Shown: in pieces, positions 8,772 to 17,587 of the stretch
How positions within the stretch are numbered: the stretch's first letter is position 1
How the letters are laid out: every line of letters begins with the position of its first letter
NCBI GenBank assembly: GCA_938045295.1
Contig: CALINO010000073.1
Coordinates: forward strand, 19,268 to 83,267
Direction: 5' to 3'
Origin: an uncultured Arenicella sp.
GTDB lineage: Bacteria > Pseudomonadota > Gammaproteobacteria > Arenicellales > Arenicellaceae
Length of the DNA stretch: 64,000 nucleotides
Made by a program: the position numbers and the translations under genes
Notes under the pieces: model-generated
Databases searched by the model: none
What the model saw: the letters and a program-made list of their open reading frames with translations, nothing else
Told to the model about the DNA's origin: nothing

Positions 8772-11540
8772 CTAATCACGCCATTGAACTGAAGTTTCAA
8801 GCCAATCGTCAATCTGTTTAACGGTTAACGCGTTGGCTTCATCAAAGAAAGACTCCATCGCCTGCGACACATAGTTGGAGTAACGTTTTTTCTTCTCAAG
8901 TAATTCGTCCATGCTGTTGCACTGGCTGTGTTTTAACAGCAGCGAAAAGTATTCGTCTCGCAGGCTGCTAAGTGGTTGCTCAGTTTTGCCCAGTAATCGC
9001 TCCCACAACTGTTGAATGCGCCAAAATTGAATAATGTCAGGCAGTTCTTCAAGGCCATAATGGGGCAAGCACTCTAACAATAAGTCATCTAAATCGGCAC
9101 TTGAGGTATTAAACCTTTCTCCATAAGCCAGCACTAAGCAAGCCGCTAAATACTCAGCCTGCATTAAACCGCCCACACGCAGCTTACTGTTCATAAGCCT
9201 GAGTGGCGTGTCTTTCACTCGATGCTCAGTAACACGCAACCACATTTTTCGAGCGTCGGTTTTTAATTGCAACGGATCTCTGGCCGTAGTAATTAATTGC
9301 TGTTTAATCTCGTTGAGTATTGGCTCAGGTTGCCGACGGCCAGCGACCACGCGAGCCGACATCAGAGCAATGTGCTCCCAAGTGTGCGCACGCTGCTGAT
9401 GGTGTTGTGCAAAACTTTCAACGCTTACCGTTGGCGCACCCGATTTGCCTGACGGGCGCAACCGAGTATCGAGTTCATACACAATACCTTCTCGTAGCGG
9501 TGTAGCAATGGCCGTTTGCAGCCGCCCCACAAAGCGTGACGCCAGTTCCATTGACACCGCGGCCGAATCGTAAACAAAAATGAGATCTAAATCTGACATT
9601 GGAGACATGCGCCGCAAGGCGACTTTACCCATGCCGATTACGGTAATGGGAACCTCATCAAGCTGCATGTCTTGAGCCACCAAGGTCAACGCCACCTCAA
9701 GGGTGTGCTCGGCCAAATGTGTTAATGCTTCTTGCAATATTTCTGGGGCTAACTCGCCACGCAAAAACTGCTGATACAACTGATATAAATGCTCATTAAC
9801 AAAACGGCGCAACCGTTCAAGGCGCTCACCATAGTCGTCACTTTGCATTATATGTTGAGACTCAAAGTCCTGCGGGTAGCGCCACTCGCCATGCACATAG
9901 CAATCGACAATGTGCGGCGACTGGCTAAGCAAAACGGTCATGGCTGGCGAATACAATAATGGCGGAATAATACGCGACAGCAAACTTGGGGATTCTGCCA
10001 ATAAACGAAAATACTGCTCCCCTTGCGGCAATGATTTAAAAAAGTGATGCAAGCGCATCACCACGTCATTCACATCGGTGCCGTTTTCATGAGCGCTGTC
10101 ATTAAGAAAGTCAGCCAATGCATGCGACAGCGGTTTTAATTTATGCCGTATTGAGCTGGAAACTCCGTAAATGTGGAACCCGTTCTCCCACGCTTCTAAC
10201 ACGTCATCAGTGACTGAGTTAACATTCTCTGGCCAAACTGGTGCAGCCAGCTGGTTCTGCTCTTGCTCAGAAAATAACTCTAAAAACAATTGGTTCACAA
10301 ACCGCCGGTGATGATTTAATTCATCGACCAACACTGGCCATGAATCATACCCTAAGAGCACCAAAACATCGTGCTTCATGCCCTCGCCGCTTGGCAATAA
10401 ATGCGTTTGTTGATTGGAGTGCATTTGTACCGCATTCTCAAGCTTACGCAAAAACTGATACGCCTGCTCTAAACGTTGCGCATGAGAAGGCTCGATGCGT
10501 TCTCGCTCGGTGAGCGCGTGCAATGCGGCCACGGTGTTTGGATTACGCAGTTGATGGTTGCGCCCACCCCAAAGTAATTGCTTGGCATTAACGATAAACT
10601 CGATTTCACGAATGCCACCGCTGCCTAATTTAACGTTGAAACCGTCAATATTACAGCCAATGGGGTCGACCCACTTTCGTTGTGCACGTAAGCCTGGGTG
10701 CTCTAAATTGATACGTTGCTTTATTTCAGCCAACTCATCGAGCGCACGAAAATCTAAGTTTTGTCGCCAGATAAACGCACCAAGGCTGTTTAAAAAAGCC
10801 TGCCCAACCTTTAAGTCACCGGCGATCACACGCGCCTTCATTAAGGCCAGCCTATGCCAAGGCGAGGCATGGTAGTGATAGTAATCTTCAGCGGCCACCG
10901 TGGACATGGCCAAGCTGGTGGCTGAGGCATTTGGCCTTAAGCGCCAATCAACCCGCCAAATAAAGTTGGAGCCACCGTTCTGTTGCAATATACGGGTTAG
11001 TTCTTGCAGCACTTGATGACAAACATAGCTCTTACCAATGGCGTCTGGCACCGGCAATATGTCTGGGTCAAAGTAGGCGATTAAATCCACATCACTGGAA
11101 AAGTTAAGGTCGTTGCCCCCCAATTTACCCATGCCGATAATAAATAACCCGGGCGCTATGTGAGGGCTTTCTTGCACGTGTTTGAGTAAGCTTTTCTGCT
11201 TTTTGGCAATGCGTTGCCAAGCCAAACTTAACGCATACTGTATTGAGGCTTCGGCAAACTGAGTTTGCCATTGCCCCCGTTCAGGCTGTGTACCAATATT
11301 AAGCAATTCAGCCACACACCAAAGAAAAGAAAAGCGTTTATTGGTTTCAATTAACCTTTCTTCGGCCTCATCAGTGTTATTAAACACTGATGGCGTAAGG
11401 CTGAGCGTCAGCTCTTTTAATTGTTCAATCAATTGATCAGCCGTTAATTGCTTGTCAACGATTTGAACTGTCGACACGTCTTCATGCAGCCTTAGCAAAT
11501 AAGGCGACACTGATATTTTTTTGGTAGCGCGTTCAATCAT
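8772..11540 (-). CDS. glnE: GlnE, bifunctional glutamine synthetase adenylyltransferase/deadenylylase
   Basis: 922 residues, against about 945 in E. coli. It attaches AMP to and removes it from glutamine synthetase in response to PII and glutamine. Two nucleotidyltransferase domains are visible: the N-terminal deadenylylase with GMGKLGGNDLNFSSDVDL (DxD metal site) and the C-terminal adenylylase with a GMGKVALRRMSPMSDLDL core followed by IFVYD. In the C-terminal copy the usual GKLGGRE segment is GKVALRR, a mild departure. LRPSGKSGAP is the conserved DTRLRPSG signature. The gene stands alone, in convergent orientation with the LysR gene. Confidence 0.95.
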   Translation of the reverse strand: MIERATKKISVSPYLLRLHEDVSTVQIVDKQLTADQLIEQLKELTLSLTPSVFNNTDEAEERLIETNKRFSFLWCVAELLNIGTQPERGQWQTQFAEASIQYALSLAWQRIAKKQKSLLKHVQESPHIAPGLFIIGMGKLGGNDLNFSSDVDLIAYFDPDILPVPDAIGKSYVCHQVLQELTRILQQNGGSNFIWRVDWRLRPNASATSLAMSTVAAEDYYHYHASPWHRLALMKARVIAGDLKVGQAFLNSLGAFIWRQNLDFRALDELAEIKQRINLEHPGLRAQRKWVDPIGCNIDGFNVKLGSGGIREIEFIVNAKQLLWGGRNHQLRNPNTVAALHALTERERIEPSHAQRLEQAYQFLRKLENAVQMHSNQQTHLLPSGEGMKHDVLVLLGYDSWPVLVDELNHHRRFVNQLFLELFSEQEQNQLAAPVWPENVNSVTDDVLEAWENGFHIYGVSSSIRHKLKPLSHALADFLNDSAHENGTDVNDVVMRLHHFFKSLPQGEQYFRLLAESPSLLSRIIPPLLYSPAMTVLLSQSPHIVDCYVHGEWRYPQDFESQHIMQSDDYGERLERLRRFVNEHLYQLYQQFLRGELAPEILQEALTHLAEHTLEVALTLVAQDMQLDEVPITVIGMGKVALRRMSPMSDLDLIFVYDSAAVSMELASRFVGRLQTAIATPLREGIVYELDTRLRPSGKSGAPTVSVESFAQHHQQRAHTWEHIALMSARVVAGRRQPEPILNEIKQQLITTARDPLQLKTDARKMWLRVTEHRVKDTPLRLMNSKLRVGGLMQAEYLAACLVLAYGERFNTSSADLDDLLLECLPHYGLEELPDIIQFWRIQQLWERLLGKTEQPLSSLRDEYFSLLLKHSQCNSMDELLEKKKRYSNYVSQAMESFFDEANALTVKQIDDWLETSVQWRD

Positions 11541-11595
11541 TCCTTAATTTAGCTAAGTCGCTACTTAATATAGATAGATCACTGACAAACAACCG

Positions 11596-11874
11596 TTAAG
11601 CATGCCTTTTGGCCAACCTTTTTTGTGCATACCAGCATGATGCTTCAATAATGAGATTATTGCTCTCAGCCCATTCAAAGCCATGATCCACCAATTTGGC
11701 CGCCATGCCTTCACCGCGATAGGTTTCTGGCATAAACGTACTGTAAAAATTGACCGCAGCTTTAGCCGAACGGTCGCCTAAACGACGATATTTCAAAAAT
11801 GCTCGCTGACCATCAGGAAAATTAATGAAAAACAGCTCTTCTTCAGGCTGATGTTGTATTTGATAACTCGTCAC
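11596..11874 (-). CDS. YjdJ-type GNAT N-acetyltransferase (small)
   Basis: A GTG start at 11874 is chosen because GGAGG lies 9 nt upstream (11884-11888); an ATG at 11934 would give a 20-residue extension with no family resemblance. 92 residues. The core RRLGDRSAKAAVNFYSTFMP and ETYRGEGMAAKLVDHGFEWA match the short GNAT domain (acetyl-CoA loop RGEGMA) seen in YjdJ-like proteins, which end in a CWYAQKRL-type segment as here. The acetyl acceptor is unknown. It sits 55 bp after the glnE start, on the same strand. Confidence 0.8.
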   Translation of the reverse strand: MTSYQIQHQPEEELFFINFPDGQRAFLKYRRLGDRSAKAAVNFYSTFMPETYRGEGMAAKLVDHGFEWAESNNLIIEASCWYAQKRLAKRHA

Positions 11875-11981
11875 GCAGACGATCCTCCAATTATAATTAT
11901 AATTTTTATACGCTATATGACAGACAAATGCCAATTAGTTGAGCGGCCAGTTTATTGCTGCTCGTTCATTATAAAGGCTGA

Positions 11982-12632
11982 CTAGCCAATAATCACCGCA
12001 TTGTCTTTATCTTCAGACCACGCCTGGTACTTAGGCATTACATCTTCAAACAACGGTGAGGTCAAACACACATCTAGCCACGCACGCACGTTAGGCAATG
12101 CTAACTCATTGAAGCGGGCGGTATCAGAGTGCGCAAACTGGCGAATGAATGGAAAAATAGCCGCGTCTAACACGCTAAAACTGTCTCGACCTAAAAAGCC
12201 ATGATGTTGCTCAATTAACGTTTCTAAATGCTGCAAAAAAGGCCACATTTGTTGCAACGTGTCGTCTTGTGTTACCTCTGGGTGCCGGTCATGATACTTA
12301 TAACGATCTAACAATGGTTTGAATTCACGGTCATTGCGTTGTATCAACGGGTGGCTCAATAAAGTGGGCTCGCAGGTCACGGCCAGCCAATGGTCTGGGT
12401 CGTGCTGCGTTAACGCCCATTGCATGATGTCTAAGCTTTCTTCTAATACTTTGCCATCAACAAGTAACACCGGCACTGTTGCCTTAGGCGATACCGCCAG
12501 CAACTGCGGTGGCTTGTCTTTCAGCACCACTTCTCTGAGTTCATGTTTACGCATGGCATAGCGCAAGGCCATACGCGCGCGCATGGCGTATGGGCATCGC
12601 CTAAATGAATACAGTATGGGCAGCTCAAACAT
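11982..12632 (-). CDS. Glutathione S-transferase family protein
   Basis: ATG 12632 starts the canonical thioredoxin-like beta strand (MFELPILYSFRRCPYAMRAR); the open frame further upstream overlaps the next gene and lacks homology. 216 residues. CPYA at about 14-17 is the active-site Cys motif of Cys-type (omega/beta-like) GSTs. VPVLLVDGKVLEES contains the cis-Pro and glutathione gamma-glutamyl contacts (ES). The C-terminal helical domain has SVLDAAIFPFIRQFAH, with the usual N-capping Asp. It is the last gene in a run of closely spaced minus-strand genes, 13 bp after the stop of the unknown 474-residue protein. Confidence 0.85.
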   Translation of the reverse strand: MFELPILYSFRRCPYAMRARMALRYAMRKHELREVVLKDKPPQLLAVSPKATVPVLLVDGKVLEESLDIMQWALTQHDPDHWLAVTCEPTLLSHPLIQRNDREFKPLLDRYKYHDRHPEVTQDDTLQQMWPFLQHLETLIEQHHGFLGRDSFSVLDAAIFPFIRQFAHSDTARFNELALPNVRAWLDVCLTSPLFEDVMPKYQAWSEDKDNAVIIG

Positions 12633-12645
12633 CAATACAACTGAG

Positions 12646-14070
12646 TTACTTTTTCGCCTGATAACCAAACAGTTTTCGTTTAATAATCGCTTTTGCCACG
12701 CTTTCTGGCACTGAGTTTTCCCAATCACCGCGGCCATTAGGAATTTGTTTAATAATATCGCGTGCTGAGATTTGCAAATTTGCCACGTCTTTAATTTCAG
12801 CACTGACCATGGCACTGTTTTGAATCAAGTGCTGCAATAAATAACGTAAGTCGTCACCTACGTTGACGTTTTCTAAATTAATCAGCTTTCCTTCACGAAT
12901 ACTCGGGTACACATAAACGTGAGTGTTATCAGAAAATAATTTTCCAAACGCTTCAAGGATGCCGCCTTCTAAGCCGTCGTAATATTGCTCTGCAAACAAA
13001 TAATCAAAGTCCAACACACTTAACACAATACCAATGCGGTTTTGCGTATAGCGTCGAATCCACGAACGTAAACGGAAGAAACGTAAGTAGTCAGAAATCA
13101 GCACTGAGAAGCCAAGCTCGTTTAATAGGTCAACCCTGGCAAGAAAATCGGAATCGGCCTCGTCGCCTTGGTCCGATAATTCGTTCATCGTAATTTCAGC
13201 CACCGCCAGCACGTTGTTAGAATCAACACCGTCTTCTTGTGAAAAGTGCTTTATGGCAATTTCTTTCATATCCAAGTGCACTTTCGTGGGTGGCTTAAAC
13301 GAACCACGAATCACAACGGCGTCTTTTTTTCGAAACGCTGAGGCTGGCACAATTGAATCGCCGCTGGCATCAAACATAACCGCACGACACGACCAGCTGT
13401 GAATTAAATGTAAGTTCATCAGCCGGTTTTCAACATTGGCAAAATCGGGGCCTGAGAAGTGAATCAAATCAATTTCAATTCGCTTTTCATGACCCATACC
13501 GTCTTGCAAATTATCAATCACGGTCTTTGGGTTGTCCGAGTGATAATACGCACCGTGCACCAGATTAACGCCTAAAATACCCAGTGCTTCAGACTGTTCT
13601 CTATTGGTTTCATCCAGCATTCGCACGTGCAAAATAATTTCACTGGGTTCGGCTCCTGGCGTTAATTGACGGCGTACGCCTATCCAGCCATGGCATTCAT
13701 TTTTTTGTGAGTAACTTCTGGCCGTTACCGTTGCGGCATAAGAAAAGAAGTGGCTTTCTTCGCCGCGCGATGTATTTAAACGGTTCACCATTAATTCATA
13801 TTCGTGAGCCAACATTTGTTCGCAACGCTCACGGCTTACATAACGACCCGCCTTACCATACACATCATCACTGACCTGCATGTCATACGCGGACATGGTT
13901 TTAGCAACCGTGCCCGCGGCTGCGCCTGCGGAAAAGAATTGACGCGCGGTTTCTTGACCTGCACCAATCTCAACAATGGCGCCATAAATCTTACTGTCGA
14001 GGTTCACTTGCAGCGCTTTCTCTTGCGTAAGTTTTACGTTTTTCCGATTCTCTAAATTAATATCACTCAT
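12646..14070 (-). CDS. Conserved protein of unknown function, 474 residues
   Basis: Start taken as ATG 14070 (MSDINLENRK); an upstream ATG at 14103 adds 11 residues. No transmembrane or signal segment is evident, so it is probably cytosolic. Recognisable blocks include EIGAGQETARQFF, KTMSAYDMQ, FFSYAATVTAR, HGWIGVR, EALGILGVNLVHGAYY and EAFGKLFSDNTHVYVYP, ending in KLFGYQ. I recall relatives in Bacteroidetes and other gammaproteobacteria carrying unspecific labels (nicotinate-nucleotide adenylyltransferase or TonB-related), which this sequence does not justify: no HxGH nucleotidyltransferase motif is seen. It lies in a row with ispF and a GST gene. Confidence 0.7.
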   Translation of the reverse strand: MSDINLENRKNVKLTQEKALQVNLDSKIYGAIVEIGAGQETARQFFSAGAAAGTVAKTMSAYDMQVSDDVYGKAGRYVSRERCEQMLAHEYELMVNRLNTSRGEESHFFSYAATVTARSYSQKNECHGWIGVRRQLTPGAEPSEIILHVRMLDETNREQSEALGILGVNLVHGAYYHSDNPKTVIDNLQDGMGHEKRIEIDLIHFSGPDFANVENRLMNLHLIHSWSCRAVMFDASGDSIVPASAFRKKDAVVIRGSFKPPTKVHLDMKEIAIKHFSQEDGVDSNNVLAVAEITMNELSDQGDEADSDFLARVDLLNELGFSVLISDYLRFFRLRSWIRRYTQNRIGIVLSVLDFDYLFAEQYYDGLEGGILEAFGKLFSDNTHVYVYPSIREGKLINLENVNVGDDLRYLLQHLIQNSAMVSAEIKDVANLQISARDIIKQIPNGRGDWENSVPESVAKAIIKRKLFGYQAKK

Positions 14071-14136
14071 ATTTTTTATAATTGCGAAGTGTGCACAGGG
14101 CAAAAATGTATTGTTATTTTAACGACGGGTTCTTAA

Positions 14137-14631
14137 TCAGGCTTGCTCTTGAACAGGTTTGTAGAGCAGCACCACGGCATGAGCTTCAATGCCTTCTTCA
14201 CGCCCAACAAAGCCTAACTTTTCAGTAGTGGTGGCTTTGATATTAATTTGGCTTTCTTGGCACTCTAAGTCTTGTGAAATATTCGTTTTCATTTGCACCA
14301 GATGGGGCGCGAGCTTAGGGGACTGCGCCGCAATAGTAACGTCCAAATTACTCAATTGATAGCCTTGCATTTTTGATGCCACATGACGTAGCAAAATGCG
14401 GCTATCTGCGCCTTTGTAGTGTGGGTCAGTGTCGGGGAAATGTTTGCCTATATCGCCCAAACCCAGCGCCCCTAAAATTGCATCGCAAATAGCGTGCAAC
14501 ACCACATCGGCATCAGAGTGGCCTAGCAAGCCAAGGTGGTGTGGTATTTCTACACCCCCTAGAACCAGCTTGCGCCCGTCAACCAATTGATGGACATCAT
14601 AACCGTGCCCAATTCTCATTGTTTGAAGCAT
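14137..14631 (-). CDS. ispF: IspF, 2-C-methyl-D-erythritol 2,4-cyclodiphosphate synthase
   Basis: Cyclises CDP-ME-2-phosphate in the MEP isoprenoid pathway; Zn/Mg-dependent trimer. Metal and substrate motifs: GHGYDVHQL (Asp and His ligands), [17 protein letters not shown] (third ligand) and [12 protein letters not shown]. The C-terminal signature [20 protein letters not shown] is present. ATG 14631 is preferred because AAGGGCG lies about 9 nt upstream, although many homologues begin at the internal MRIGHG (14619). 164 residues, normal. ispD is two genes upstream in the same orientation, separated by a small lipoprotein gene. Confidence 0.95.
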   Translation of the reverse strand: MLQTMRIGHGYDVHQLVDGRKLVLGGVEIPHHLGLLGHSDADVVLHAICDAILGALGLGDIGKHFPDTDPHYKGADSRILLRHVASKMQGYQLSNLDVTIAAQSPKLAPHLVQMKTNISQDLECQESQINIKATTTEKLGFVGREEGIEAHAVVLLYKPVQEQA

Positions 14632-14653
14632 GATTTAATTCGCCCTTTAATTA

Positions 14654-14917
14654 TTAGTACAAACCGCGTGATTCGGCTTCAGACTCTACGCTAGAGTCGC
14701 CAGTAATAATGGTGGGGTGGGCACCCGTTGTTGATTCGCTTAAATCACTACCAGTGACGATATCCGCTGCCGCACCAACAACCTTGAACGGCACTTTAAT
14801 AACCTCAATGGTGGTGTCTACGGCGGTGCCCACAATGGTGCCAACGCAACCGCTTAGGCCAACGCTTAAACTAAGAGAAAAAACCAAAACTGTCAGTGAT
14901 TTTCGTGCAGTGCGCAT
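14654..14917 (-). CDS. Small predicted lipoprotein
   Basis: 87 residues. The signal peptide MRTARKSLTVLVFSLSLSVG is followed by the lipobox LSGC (Cys24), so it should be lipidated and kept in the envelope. The mature part starts VGTIVGTAVDTTIEVIKVPF and is short, Ala/Val/Thr-rich and ends in an acidic SESRGLY tail. Similar small lipoproteins with a GTxVGxAVDTTIEVxKVPF core occur in many gammaproteobacteria; their function is unknown. It sits between ispD and ispF, 22 bp from the ispF start. Confidence 0.75.
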   Translation of the reverse strand: MRTARKSLTVLVFSLSLSVGLSGCVGTIVGTAVDTTIEVIKVPFKVVGAAADIVTGSDLSESTTGAHPTIITGDSSVESEAESRGLY

Positions 14918-15128
14918 AATCTACCCCATTAGAAATAGTGGTTTCATGTGTATTACGGGTCACTTCAAAAACGCTGTTCATCTACAACGCGTTAGATGCA
15001 TTAAATTGCAAACGCCAGACCCAAATGCACAATATAAGAGTACAAGCAAAGCGAATAGCCTGACTCTCGGCGGTGACATTGTAGTCGATTCAAGGTGGCT
15101 GATGCTACTCAGGAACGGCTAAATCAAA

Positions 15129-15884
15129 TTAACAATTTTGAGATAACAAAAACTCGGCCAATTTGAGGTCGTGCTGGGTGGTGATCTTAATATTTTGTGC
15201 CGAACCTTCGATTAATTTCACCGCATGGCCATTAAGCTCTAACGCTGAGGCTTCATCGGTCACCACCCAATTGTTTTGTAAGCAGTGCTCTAATGATTCT
15301 CTCAGCACTCCGTAGCGAAACATTTGCGGTGTTTGAGCTTGCCACACCACACTGCGATCAAGTGTTTTTGCAATATATGGCACTTGATCAGCCTCACACT
15401 CATTGAGCTTGCTGGGCTTCAACAGATTGGGCTTTAACGTGGCTTGTTTTAATGTGTCTTGCGCGGGCAACGCCAGTATGCCACCGGCAACGGATACATC
15501 GCAGCCAACTAACTCGGTCACCAAGCGTTGCAAAACAAGGGGCGGCAAACAAGGGCGCGCCGCATCGTGCACTAATACCCAATCATCGTGTTGCGCCTGA
15601 TCAAGCGCACGCAGACCGTTTAGGACGCTGTCAGCGCGGGTTTCACCGCCTTGAGTTGAAAACACTTGAGGGTGATTAGGCAAGGTTTCAAATACCGCAT
15701 CATGTGGTGATACGCACACCACCATCTTGCTCAGTTGCGGAAGGTCTAACAGCAACGACATGCTGTGCTCAAGCACTGTCTTGCCAGCAACTTTTAAATA
15801 CTGCTTTGGCGTCTTGATCTGCATTCGCGAGCCAATGCCCGCGGCAGGCATGACGCCCCATATTGTTTCATTTAACGATGACAT
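15129..15884 (-). CDS. ispD: IspD, 2-C-methyl-D-erythritol 4-phosphate cytidylyltransferase
   Basis: Transfers CMP from CTP to MEP in the isoprenoid pathway. N-terminal VMPAAGIGSRM and TPKQYL form the CTP loop, with the family Arg and Lys. VLVHDAARPCLP is the conserved HDAARP signature and VTDEASALE lies near the C-terminal substrate site. ATG 15884 has GAG about 8 nt upstream; an in-frame GTG at 15890 overlaps the upstream gene's stop as GTGA. Either start keeps about 251-253 residues. It is translationally coupled to the shikimate-kinase-like gene. Confidence 0.93.
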   Translation of the reverse strand: MSSLNETIWGVMPAAGIGSRMQIKTPKQYLKVAGKTVLEHSMSLLLDLPQLSKMVVCVSPHDAVFETLPNHPQVFSTQGGETRADSVLNGLRALDQAQHDDWVLVHDAARPCLPPLVLQRLVTELVGCDVSVAGGILALPAQDTLKQATLKPNLLKPSKLNECEADQVPYIAKTLDRSVVWQAQTPQMFRYGVLRESLEHCLQNNWVVTDEASALELNGHAVKLIEGSAQNIKITTQHDLKLAEFLLSQNC

Positions 15885-15886
15885 GA

Positions 15887-16393
15887 TCACGACTCAAGCA
15901 ACTGACACAACTGACTAAGGGCGGTGGCGCTGAAATAGGCGTCGTTATTAAAGGTAATATCACCATGACGCGCATATAACGGTTCGCGCTGTTGATACAA
16001 GCGCAACAGATGATGCGATGGGTGCTTCACTAAGCCACGAGTTCGAGTATTTTTAACTCGGCGCACTAAGGTCATTGGCGAAATTTTCAAATACAGCCGA
16101 ACACTATTTAATGCCAAATGCGGCATCAGGCCAGAGCTTAAAACCGCGCTGCCGCCGGTGGATATCACCGCATTGCTGGTATCCAAATCACGCAGCACTC
16201 GCGACTCTAATTCGCAATAACCGCGCATGCCCCAACGTTCGAGCACCTGTTGTACCGGCAGGCCTGCGGCTTGCTCTATTAATGCATCACCGTCAAAAAA
16301 ATGCATATGGTAATGCTGCGCTAATTTTCTACCAACGGTGCTTTTGCCCGCACCCGGCATGCCAATAAGCGCAACATTCGGCTTAGCCAACAT
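15887..16393 (-). CDS. Shikimate-kinase-family protein, divergent substrate site
   Basis: 168 residues with the shikimate-kinase fold signature: Walker A GMPGAGKST at 11-19, FDGDALIE (the DxD that binds Mg and substrate) and QQREPLYARH (the conserved second substrate Arg). Two substrate residues differ from AroK: the usual GExxFRxxE is GMRGYCELE, so the shikimate-binding Arg is Cys, and the GGG triplet is GGS (STGGSAV). It may phosphorylate another polyol. It begins 4 bp after the NDP-sugar nucleotidyltransferase stop and its own stop overlaps or abuts the ispD start. A normal aroK would be expected beside aroB elsewhere in the genome. Confidence 0.75.
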   Translation of the reverse strand: MLAKPNVALIGMPGAGKSTVGRKLAQHYHMHFFDGDALIEQAAGLPVQQVLERWGMRGYCELESRVLRDLDTSNAVISTGGSAVLSSGLMPHLALNSVRLYLKISPMTLVRRVKNTRTRGLVKHPSHHLLRLYQQREPLYARHGDITFNNDAYFSATALSQLCQLLES

Positions 16394-16397
16394 CGTC

Positions 16398-17525
16398 TTA
16401 GCTGGCTAGTTTCTCTAAGTTGTGTGTCGGTATTCTGGAATCGGTTACCCAATCCAAATTCATTTCTTTGCTTTCAAAGGTGTTGCCATCTTTATCGACA
16501 AAGAAGCGCCCAAACGCCACCGAGTTCTTAACAATACTCGCCGACCCTATGCGGGTGTATTCAAAAATAATACTTTTAGAGATGCGCGCATTTTTGCGAA
16601 TATGGCAACCGTGACCAATCCAAGTAGGCCCCACTATCATGGCGCCCGCCTCAACACGAGTGCCGCTGCCAATATAAACCGGGCCTTGAATTTCGCACTC
16701 TTCCCAGTCAACACTCACGTTCAAACCCACCCAAACACCGGGTTGGACTTCTTTACCTGGCATTGGAATAGTGCGTAAGTCGCCGTTCATGATTTTCTGA
16801 TTCGCTTCCCAATAGTCGGAAATTCTACCGATATCGATCCAATTAAACGGAATATTAATGGCGTGGAACGGCAAGCCTTTTTCAACCAATTGAGGAAATA
16901 AGTCACTGCCAATATCAAACGTAGTATTTTCAGGAATCAAATCAATAATTTCAGGCTCGAAAATATAAATGCCGGTATTAACCTGATTTGATAACGCCTC
17001 TTGAACGGACGGTTTTTCTTGAAACGACGTGATCTGACCTTGCTCGTCAGTCACCACCACACCGTAATCTGACACCGCCTCATCAGCCACTTCGAGTGTG
17101 CAAATACTGGCCACCGCACCGCTTTTCCAATGCTCACGCACCGCTTTGGTTAAATCCAAATCGATCAATGCGTCACCGCAAACAACCAAAAAAGTGTCAT
17201 CAAAAAAGCCGCCGAAATCTTGAATACGACGTATGCCGCCGGCCGACCCTAGGGCTTCTGATTGAATTTCTCCGTCTTCGATATGCCCTTCAAATGAGTA
17301 ACCAATCTCAACCCCCAAACGCTCACCATTGCCAAAGTAATTTTCGATTTTCTCTGGCAGGTGGCTAACATTAATCATGATTTCGTCAAAGCCATGGCGT
17401 GCCAGCTCTTCAATCAAATACTCCATGACGGGCTTGCCAATAATCGGGATCATTGGCTTAGGCATTTCATTAGTAAGAGGCCTCACTCGAGTCCCCTTAC
17501 CGGCCGCTAAAATCATTGCTTTCAT
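16398..17525 (-). CDS. NDP-sugar nucleotidyltransferase (sugar-1-phosphate guanylyl/uridylyltransferase-like)
   Basis: 375 residues in two parts. The N-terminal nucleotidyltransferase domain (about 1-235) has the signature LAAGKGTRVRPLTNEMPKP, the metal Asp in VVCGDALIDLD and FQEKP. The C-terminal left-handed beta-helix (about 255-350) has hexapeptides such as VYIGSGTRVEAGAMIVGP. This layout is that of NDP-glucose or GDP-mannose pyrophosphorylase-like enzymes; the sugar and nucleotide cannot be fixed from sequence. It is the first gene of the run leading to the AroK-like kinase and ispD. A kinase plus pyrophosphorylase pair would suit making a nucleotide sugar, but that link is inference. Confidence 0.85.
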   Translation of the reverse strand: MKAMILAAGKGTRVRPLTNEMPKPMIPIIGKPVMEYLIEELARHGFDEIMINVSHLPEKIENYFGNGERLGVEIGYSFEGHIEDGEIQSEALGSAGGIRRIQDFGGFFDDTFLVVCGDALIDLDLTKAVREHWKSGAVASICTLEVADEAVSDYGVVVTDEQGQITSFQEKPSVQEALSNQVNTGIYIFEPEIIDLIPENTTFDIGSDLFPQLVEKGLPFHAINIPFNWIDIGRISDYWEANQKIMNGDLRTIPMPGKEVQPGVWVGLNVSVDWEECEIQGPVYIGSGTRVEAGAMIVGPTWIGHGCHIRKNARISKSIIFEYTRIGSASIVKNSVAFGRFFVDKDGNTFESKEMNLDWVTDSRIPTHNLEKLAS

Positions 17526-17587
17526 AAAAATTTCGAATATGGGTGGTTACTATGCCGCGAGTTTAACAATAATAGACAATTATCGCT

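Noticed and set aside
12633..12815. 61-residue extension of the GST
   Set aside because: It overlaps the end of the upstream gene and has no GST similarity; the fold begins at ATG 12632.
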